From positions 68,378,001-68,442,000 of the forward strand of contig JAFFJZ010000001.1 of assembly GCA_018340375.1 (NCBI GenBank): a stretch of DNA of 64,000 nucleotides, read 5' to 3'. A model generated the notes under the pieces. That model was not told the DNA's origin. It ran no database searches and saw nothing but the letters and a program-made list of their open reading frames with translations. Origin of the DNA: Gonatopus flavifemur. Taxonomy: Eukaryota > Arthropoda > Insecta > Hymenoptera > Dryinidae. The translations under genes and the position numbers were made by a program. Shown one piece after another: positions 57,001 to 64,000 of this stretch; positions within the stretch are counted from its first letter, which is position 1, and the number at the start of each line of letters is the position of its first letter.

Positions 57001-60000
57001 GGAGTCCTACTTTGGGTTGATATCATAGTGCCGTTATCCACAATTTGCTGTTGTCTGATCAAATACATCAACAGTTTTATGAATATGGATGAAGTGCGTA
57101 TATAATTATATTCATACAAAAATATTAGCACAAAGATGACGGGAAATGATGTTTTTCGTGACGGAAGAGTATCGAAAACTAGGTTTCTTCTCTTTTTGCA
57201 ACTGAGAATTTTTCCTTCCAGACTATATTCTCATAGTTTTCTCCGAACCTGAGAATATGGAGAGAAGTTGTAGGATATTTCAATATTATTTTCATATCTT
57301 GAGAATTTGGTTAAACTTGATTGGGTCTCATTGAATTGATGATGTTTATCTGAAATGCCATTGAGCTCGTCTCGTCCCTAACAGCACACCCACCGTTGTC
57401 CACGTCGCATCTCCGTAGAAGCGAGGTGGATAAAAGGTGGATGAACGGAGAAGCGACGTAAAGGCGATGGAGAAATATCCGGGGATCGGTGGTAGTGCTG
57501 TACGGGATGTCAGGTTTGATCTTGAGCTAACCGATTTTTACAGTTCATGTGCAATATATGAAATTCATATTATATCTAAATAATAAAAACATCCATGAAT
57601 ATTCATCGACACACATACAGGTTGGTTGAAAAGTCTCTGCGCTCGAAATGAAAGAATACTTTTTTTGTCACGAAATATATTTTTTTATTCAATATAATCT
57701 CCTAGAAGCTCAATACACTTGTTCCAATGATCTTCCAATAATTTTATCCCATCCTTATAATGGTTTTCCGGAAGCTCTGCAAAATAACCGTCTACGGCTG
57801 CTATGGCCTCTTCATTCGACGAAAAATGCTTTCCACGAAGGAATTGTTTGAGATTTCTGAAGAGATAGTAGTCGCTAGGAGCCAAATCTGGCGAATACGG
57901 TGGATGTTCAAGCAATTCGTACTTGAGTTCTTTGAATTTAGCCATCGTCAAAACACTTTTGTGAGCAGGTGCATTATCTTGATGAAAAATTTTTTTCTTC
58001 TTTAAACCAGGTCTTTTCTCACGAATTTTTTCATCCAGCTGATCCAAAAGGCTGCAGTAATATTCGGAGTTGATTGTTTTACCTTTCTGGAGATAATCAA
58101 TGAAAAAAATTCCTTTTGCATCCCAAAAAACTGATGCCATAACCTTCTTTGCTGATCGTTGTGACTTCACCTGCTTTGGAGCTGAACAACCAGCTTCAGT
58201 CCACTGTAAACGTTCTTGTTTCAATTTAGGATCATGGTGGTAGATCCAAGTCTCATCCATAGTTATAAAACGACGCAAGAAGTCGGTTTTATTCTGCTTA
58301 AAACGCTCCAAATTACGCTGAGAAATTTGTTTTCGATCCAGTTTTTGTTGAATTGTTAACGTGTGCGGCACTAACTTTCCAAACAGTTTTTTCATACGTA
58401 ATTCTTCATGTAAAATATGGAGTACTCGTTCGTCTGAGATGCCTATGGCATTAGCAATTTCACGCTTAGTCAAACTTGGATCTTCACTAACCATATTATG
58501 TACATGCTCAATGATTTCTGCTGTGGTTGCAGTTTTTGGTCGTCCTTCGCGTGGATCGTCTTCAAGGCTAGTACGACCACGTTTAAATTCACCAGCCCAA
58601 AATTCAACGGTGCGTTTTGAAGGTGAGGACTCCTTATACACTTCTAACAATTGTTCATAAATTTCCTTTGCTTTTAAACCCTTAAAAACAAAGAATCTAA
58701 TGACTGCACGATATTCAATTTTTTCCATATTAAGAAAAATCAATGACACGTCAACTTCAAATGGCTTGTAAACAAAGAATGAATTGACAGAATGACTTGT
58801 AACTTTGCATGTGTTCTCAGGACAGATATACCAACTTGAGAAAAAAAAAGTTTTGAGCTAGCAGTGCTATCTCTTGGTGAGCGCAGGAACTTTTCAATCA
58901 ACCTTTATGATTACATATTTAGTTTACGTGGAATCGGAAAAATAAAATATCACTTCAAAAATGTGTTTGTATGGATTTTCATGTATTTAACTGAATCATA
59001 TACAAACTGTGCTTTTTCATTTGTCCAACATCTGAATACATGGGAGTTCAGGGAGAATTTTCGAAAACACATAATCAATTCTTTGAACCCCTCTTGAACT
59101 CTTGATGAACTCAATATTTGTTCGCATTCCATCATATAGTGTTAAGAAATATCATTTCAAATCTCTCATGAACAAACTTTGAATTCGTTGAAATTATATA
59201 GGTTCATCGAATGCATTCGCATTAACATCCACGATTAGAATTTTCCAGATTATTTTGGAACATGTTGAAAAATGAGTTATAGTAATAATTTGCAATATTA
59301 CAGATGGCACGTTTGATGTCTATTATGAATGATAACTGGAATTTGTGCAGAGATGAAGTTACGTTCAAGATAATGCATAGATACGCGAAGATTGGAAAAA
59401 TTTTCACTGTTTTGTTCATTGGTGAGTACGAAAAATTCAGCGTTCGGAGAGTCATGTGAGTCAAATGTGAGCTTCGGGAATTCTCATATAAGAATATTAC
59501 GAAGTTACAAATCATGCATGAATATTATCCTCAAAAATTGTGTATGGAGGGTCGAAAAAGTGTCTTTGCATAGGAATTTTGTATATAAATATATAGAAAT
59601 TGCATATAAAATGCGAGTTCTCAAGAAGAACTCCACACTTAGACTCCTCATCCCAATGGTATTGTCTTGCATTAAAAGAAGAGGATGAGTGGCCTTATCG
59701 AGAGTTTGTATTCATGTTCTCAGAAAGAATTTTATAGAATTTATATATCGTTTGTATACAGTTTTGAAGGTTGATTAAACACAAACTAAAACGTCCTGAG
59801 TGCACAAATTTTCAGAATTGTTTATACTTTATATATAATTCTATATGAATTATGTAAAATTTTGAAAATGTTGTCACCCGTTGTGTATAACTTTACAATC
59901 CTTTACAGGATACTTCGGTCGGTATATTTTATCGGGAACAATGAATTTTGGAAAATTATCATCAACTTCGAATGAAATGTTGATATCTTCAATTTAAAAT

Positions 60001-63000
60001 TCTTTTTCCAACAAAAAATTAAAAGTTCACCGATTACAATTTATCGAAGATCCCATGTGTTTAGTATAAAAATGGTACATGAATTGTTTAACATTACTTT
60101 TCAACGCAGAATTCTGTATAATTTTTGTATAGTTTATATATCAGTTTCTTTTCAAATCGAATTTTACGTATACTTCTTCTTCACTGTACATGAATTCCAT
60201 AAAAACTCTATAGAATGAAATGGAGTTTATAAAGCTTCTTTTTAATTCATGGAATGTTCTGTTCTTTCATGATAAATTTTTCTTTTGGTTTCAGGGTACA
60301 TGGGATCTGGTACAATACTGTCTCTCATCACTCAGTACACTCCAATACTTTTAGACCTAATTCAGCCGTTGAACGAGACTAGAAAACGTGTACTACTGAT
60401 CCCTTGTGATTATTTTCTAGACGAGGAAAAATATTTCCAGTACATTCTCGCTTACACTAATATTTGTTTTACATTAGTCACATGGGTACTGGTTGTGACT
60501 GACTCAATGGTAATGGTTTTTACGCATCACGCTTGCGGCTGGTTAACTGTAATCAGGTAAAATTATCATCCCAGTATAATTAGAACACTGAAAGATATTT
60601 TTGAGGAGATGCTTCGGCATTAATGTTGTGGAATCTCCTGTAATTACTGTATCACTGATATCCACTCTATTGAACGTGAATTTCTTCTCAAAAATATACA
60701 AAATACGAGGGCTTATAATAATTGGCAGCCCTTGGAAAAGTTGACGTTGTTTTGACCAAAACGCTTCATTCTGTCTCCAAAAAATTGGAGGAGAATGAAG
60801 TAAATTTCTCTAAGGGAGTTATCAAAAAATTCGACATCCCATGTGAAGTTACTTGCAATCTCTTAAGAAAGTTCCCCTCGCCACTGCGAAAGTCTTTGGT
60901 TTTTCCATGAATTTTCTCTTTTGTTCCTCATTATTTCCTCAAAACATGGAAAAAATATGGAAACTTTGCATGCTTGAGGAAATGGATAGGGAAAACTTTT
61001 ATAAGCGATGAGAAAAAGGTCTAGTACTGCTAGGAATTTATTTTCCTACCTATCGCTGTTTTTCAATTGGTGCAATTTGTATGGAAGACATCTACCAACC
61101 ATAGGTCTTGGAATTGGCCAAATTCGGTGCGATGCTGAACCAACTATGGAAAACTTGTCCAATCAACGGTTGATATACATTTCAAACAATAAATACCCCA
61201 AATGCTCTTCGCACGGAAAGAATAATCCATTGATTTTTCATGTGAGATACAATTCTTTTTACTGTGCTTCATATTAACGCCGGACCGAGTTTGGATTTTC
61301 ATGAAAATTTATATTCTCACACAGTAAAATGGTTTTTTTTTTTTTATAAGAGAACGAGAGATTATAATCTCGGGAAAGAAAGAGAAATCATATGTACGTT
61401 TCCTGATTCACTCATTAAAAATCCCTGCTATTCAAATTCAGGAATTCATGGATTTTTAGGAAAACTTATTACTCAATAAATATTGTGCTGGAAATCATCA
61501 TAAATAATTACTGTGGGCTTCTATAGAATTAGATGAAAATGCCGTAATTTCTCTTGTCAATTCCAATCTTGTCCATGGATACTGATGTACCACAGTGATT
61601 TTAACTGTATTTTTCTCTCCGTGTGGTCGAGTACAGTAGGCTCTCATTATCAGCGTAACCTGTGTCCTTATTCCATTCAGTAACCAATCATATGAGAAAA
61701 AAAAACGCAGATAGTTTATACACTGAGAGAAAAAATTTCCGGGAACAATAAAACATTTAGTTGAGTAGTCGCCATAAAATACTTAATTGATTTGAATAAA
61801 TTTTCATTGACTCAATTAAATAACTGTTTCAATTGATGAAATATTTCATAGCATATTAAATATTTGTTTGATTGAATGAATATTTAATCAAGCCAATGAA
61901 AGTTTATTCAAATCAATTGAGTATTTTATGGCGACTATTCAACTAAATATTTCATTGTTCCCGGAAATTTTTCCTCTCAGTGTAGTGACGTTTATGAAGG
62001 CATTATAAACATATAACTACTGTAATTCAATTCATCCAAATTCCTTACTTGGCAACAAGATTCTCAACCTTTGGATACCTCCTAGGAACAAATAAAAACA
62101 ATTAAACTCTCAGTCCGGATTAATTTATGGGCGAAAAAGCTACTTCTATTATCTACTCACCCAGATTTATTTCACCTTCATTTTTAAATACGATCAACCG
62201 AAATGATATCCAAGCTCTCTTTTGAATCATAAAAAGAGTTATTTGATTTATAATATCTACATTGTGTCGTTTGGCTCAGTAATTAGACCTAGAACTCATT
62301 TGTTGATCACAACACCCAGACTAATGCCGCCGTTGTGGCAATACAGGCTCTGATAGTTTTGTATCTCCAGTAGGGAAAAATTGGGACCCTTCGTACGCGG
62401 GGCACATTCATACAGTAGTTATAAAATACGAATGAAAAGTTGTGCTAACATGAGTGTTCATACACTAGTAAGTTGAGTAGTCACCATGATGTCTATGCAG
62501 TTTTAGGTCATTCGTAGCAGTGCGAGAGTGAAGTTATAGGTAGCATTGCATTTTTGCATTTCGTAAGTCATTTCTTCATCGATGCTTCCAGCTATGTTTA
62601 CTCTCGTTATGTTATGTTTTTCTAAACTATATGTTCTCAGTAACGAAGATACATTCCTGAAACATGATTTAATTAATCAATTTTTTTGGTTTGCATACCA
62701 ATATAGTGAGAAAGTCATGTTTTATTGTTGTTTCGTTAATGGGGCACATTCAGACACGTACGGAAGTACCCCTGCAGACACAATAGGTGAACGGTAAATT
62801 GCTAACGGTTGATTTTGTATCTCATTGATGACAAACCAATGTTTCTATATTTTTATTCTGCTATATTGACCATTTATTTATGAAAATTTTTTCAACAGGA
62901 GCATGGGACGCAATTAAACAACGAAGAACACATAACAAAGTTGTGGATATTCAATAATTGTAGTATTACATTGCAATAATTAATATAAATGTTAGTTTTA

Positions 63001-63740
63001 TTGTCGAATGAAAATTTTTCATGATTTATTTGTAGTTCGAATTCATTGTACAATATTATTCCATAGTGTCCGAAAATACCCCATGAGTGGGGAACATTCG
63101 TACGAATTTCGAATTGACTTCAGATTATTATTAATTAATAGATATGAGATGTAATCGACTGGTAATTTTCTCGAATTGAACCTAGATACATGTACCATTG
63201 ATAAATACAATCACTTGAATTCCCGATCAAATAATTGATTCAAAAATATGAGAAATGTAAAAACCGTACGAAAGGTCCCTACTTTCCCCTACTGGGGTTT
63301 ATGTAAAACGTTGTTATGATCTCGACCGCTGGTCGGTACTATCAAATTAGCTGGTCCTGAACTAGTTCCTCACACTGAAAAACAATATAGTGGAACCAAC
63401 CTCGCGGCGAGTTTGAATATGGCGAATCTCGCCACGAGGTTGGCTCCACTACATTCTTTTTCAGTGCATACTTGCCAGTGGCGGTAACTCCAGCAACTGT
63501 ACCGCGCCAGTATGGGACCAGATTTCAAATTCTACATGGGATGGTATTCGAAAACTGCGAAAATTCCAATAATCTCGTGTATATTTGGAACAATTTCTTT
63601 CAATAATCGATTGTACTTTACAGTTATGAATTTGAAAATGTTCTTCGTTCTCAAAGTTCTCTGCAAAATGAGGCCGAGGATTCCAACAACGGTTACCGGA
63701 GCGTAACTTCTGTCATTACGAACCATAAAAGAGCCATCGA
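54086..63740 (+). CDS. Odorant receptor gene F (exons 1-5, runs off window)
   Basis: Insect odorant receptor, 7tm_6, 5' part. Exons: 54086-54232, 56971-57093, 59304-59421, 60295-60556, 63624-63740; the first four equal their paralogues in length (147, 123, 118, 262) and the fifth is 117. The start MYDVFDGEYYKLNKYLLCS aligns with C-E; an in-frame ATG at 53969 is rejected on that ground. Exon 2 (MVKIVDLESGGVLLW) has lost the LTLTKEE motif of the others, and its donor is GTGCGT. Exon 3 is MARLMSIMNDNWNLCRDE; exon 4 has IPCDYFLDEEKYFQYI in place of FPAEYF and ends HHACGWLTVIR; exon 5 is YEFENVLRSQSS...TNHKRAIE. It is the most diverged member, so may recognise different odorants. Intron 2 holds a mariner and introns 1 and 4 hold MITEs. 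Exons 6-9 should lie right of the window. Confidence 0.85.
55017..56044. mobile_element. CACTGTAAAAAAAAACTGG element, 1.03 kb, TA duplication
   Basis: The left end CACTGTAAAAAAAAACTGG and right end ATTTTTTAACAGTG are inverted, flanked by TA (55015-55016, 56045-56046). Both flanking thirds are packed with ACTGGAAATTTTCCAGT-type words. The middle (about 55540-55850) lacks them and holds a tRNA-like segment, so it is probably a separate insertion. Intron 1 of gene F. Confidence 0.72.
55661..55727 (+). repeat. tRNA-like sequence with A and B boxes
   Basis: GTAGCTCATCGGTGAGG (A-box-like) and, 37 bases further, GGTTCAAATCCCG (B-box) have the layout of a tRNA with a long variable arm. The acceptor ends do not pair (GTCGCGC against TAGGTAGAC), so I read it as a SINE-like head rather than a tRNA gene. 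Confidence 0.55.
56180..56404. mobile_element. CACGGAAAAAGATATTATC MITE
   Basis: The ends CACGGAAAAAGATATTATC and GATAATATTTTTCCCGTG are inverted; TA precedes the left end, TG follows the right. Inside, ACGATGTTAAAATCGTAGC faces GCTACGATTTTCACATCG. Just right of it, 56407-56449 forms a separate AGACGTTT...AAACGTCT palindrome. Intron 1 of gene F. Confidence 0.7.
57376..57506. mobile_element. Small CCC(T/G)(A)ACAGCAC MITE, 131 bp
   Basis: The left end CCCTAACAGCACACCCACCG faces the right end CGGTGGTAGTGCTGTACGGG. The inside has GCGAGGTGGATAAAAGGTGG. A half copy is at 10212-10256. Intron 2 of gene F. Confidence 0.6.
57618..58905 (-). mobile_element. Mariner element, irritans-type, open transposase
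   Basis: The ends are CAGGTTGGTTGAAAAGTCTC at the left and the complement of AAGGTTGATTGAAAAGTTCC at the right, flanked by TA (57616-57617, 58906-58907). The element is 1288 bases, the family's usual length. It is nearly identical to 23507-24798, in the opposite orientation to its host gene. Terminal differences between left and right repeats might reduce transposase binding. Intron 2 of gene F. Confidence 0.94.
57685..58728 (-). CDS. Mariner transposase (irritans-type, 347 aa, open)
   Basis: DD34D transposase that cuts the element out and pastes it at TA. The chosen start is MEKIEYRAVIRFFVFKG, the family's usual N-terminus, seven codons after the first ATG in frame. A paired helix-turn-helix DNA-binding domain covers about residues 1-110 (SPSKRTVEFWAGEFKRG; AIGISDERVLHILHEEL). 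The catalytic Asps are in TMDETWIYHHDPK (about 149), FHQDNAPAHKS and PPYSPDLAPSDYYLF, the last two 34 residues apart. The linker motif WVPHEL of the family appears as LVPHTL. Length matches active relatives (about 345-350). Compared with the copy at 23684 it lacks one Ile before FHQDN. No stop or frameshift is visible; activity is not shown. Confidence 0.93.
   Translation of the reverse strand: MEKIEYRAVIRFFVFKGLKAKEIYEQLLEVYKESSPSKRTVEFWAGEFKRGRTSLEDDPREGRPKTATTAEIIEHVHNMVSEDPSLTKREIANAIGISDERVLHILHEELRMKKLFGKLVPHTLTIQQKLDRKQISQRNLERFKQNKTDFLRRFITMDETWIYHHDPKLKQERLQWTEAGCSAPKQVKSQRSAKKVMASVFWDAKGIFFIDYLQKGKTINSEYYCSLLDQLDEKIREKRPGLKKKKIFHQDNAPAHKSVLTMAKFKELKYELLEHPPYSPDLAPSDYYLFRNLKQFLRGKHFSSNEEAIAAVDGYFAELPENHYKDGIKLLEDHWNKCIELLGDYIE
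61721..61982. mobile_element. CACTGAGAGAAAAAATTTCC MITE, 262 bp, TA duplication
   Basis: The ends CACTGAGAGAAAAAATTTCC and GGAAATTTTTCCTCTCAGTG are inverted, flanked by TA. Pairing continues almost to the centre (TAGTTGAGTAGTCGCCATAA against TTATGGCGACTATTCAACTA), giving a hairpin with arms of roughly 130 bases. Intron 4 of gene F. Confidence 0.87.
62368..63295. mobile_element. CAGTAGGGRAAAWTNGGGACC element, 0.93 kb
   Basis: The left end CAGTAGGGAAAAATTGGGAC and right end, complement of CAGTAGGGGAAAGTAGGGAC, extend into TTCGTACG words on both sides. GGGGCACATTCATAC-like phrases recur at 62400, 62742 and 63091. A 71-codon ORF (62582-62797) has no family resemblance. Intron 4 of gene F. Confidence 0.7.
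63373..63466. mobile_element. CACTGAAAAACAAT MITE, 94 bp
   Basis: The ends CACTGAAAAACAATATAGTG and CACTACATTCTTTTTCAGTG are inverted, with CA on both flanks (63371-63372, 63467-63468). CCAACCTCGCGGCGAG faces CTCGCCACGAGGTTGG inside. Intron 4 of gene F, 157 bases before exon 5. Confidence 0.72.
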
Positions 63741-64000
63741 GTATGTATGATCAATTGTATGTGAGATTATATCCTAAATTGGTCCACGGGATTCAGTGTA
63801 CTTTGAAAATGCGTGCACCAAGAAAACAAGCACATTGAAAAATACCATATTTTATGAAGATTCAGTGTTGGTCTGTTCCGAGTCAATTTATTTTCGTAAT
63901 CAAATTTATAAAGTGCCGTATTGGCTCGAATTTTTTTTTAAGACAGCCTAGGTATTAGGTTCCTTCATGAATATCTAAACTATTGTGATACTTTCAGAGG

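Noticed and set aside
62582..62797. 71-codon hydrophobic ORF as a receptor exon
   Set aside because: It lies inside an inverted-repeat element and does not match any receptor exon; the real exon 5 is at 63624.

Overview
The window is intron-rich, AT-rich animal DNA that I read as an insect genome, most likely Hymenoptera. It carries a head-to-tail array of insect odorant receptor genes (seven-transmembrane 7tm_6 family), all on the + strand. Every complete gene has nine short coding exons with the same exon lengths and splice phases, ending in a tiny 51-base exon for the MSYFTV(L/M)xTF(V/L) tail. The order assignment rests on this nine-exon tandem layout and is an inference. I make no species call.

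Gene layout: gene A (1590-7254) enters from the left and shows only its last five exons. Relic B (7776-10646) keeps the end of exon 4, a frameshifted exon 5 and the last exon. Gene C (14357-26775, 393 aa), gene D (28031-41105, 395 aa) and gene E (43206-52263, 393 aa) are complete. Gene F (54086 to beyond the right edge) shows exons 1-5 and is the most divergent. Genes D, E and F share the 13-base motif TGTAAAGACACCT 340-425 bases before the start codon. I see no other host genes. The receptors would each pair with the co-receptor Orco (not in this window) to form ligand-gated cation channels in olfactory neuron dendrites; nothing here shows the ligands.

Mobile DNA makes up most of the introns and spacers. 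There are three mariner copies: a decayed mauritiana-type at the left edge, a frameshifted irritans-type in intron 5 of gene C, and an irritans-type with an open 347-codon transposase in intron 2 of gene F. A DIRS-like tyrosine-recombinase retroelement, about 3.4 kb and lacking reverse transcriptase, fills the last intron of gene D. About thirty short inverted-repeat elements (MITEs or foldbacks) fall into recognisable terminal families: CACTGTAAAAA with TA target duplications, CCCTAGTARAAATG, CCCAnnTAGCACRA, an hAT type with an 8-base duplication, and a 1-kb piggyBac-like near-perfect hairpin in intron 2 of gene C. Several are nested, and two carry tRNA-like polymerase III A and B boxes.

The receptor exons look intact despite this load. 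Insertions fall in introns and spacers, so the array seems to tolerate intron growth while exon structure is held fixed. I see no prokaryotic-type defence system, CRISPR array or biosynthetic cluster. All exon boundaries come from reading splice signals and comparing paralogues within the window; no transcript or database evidence was used.
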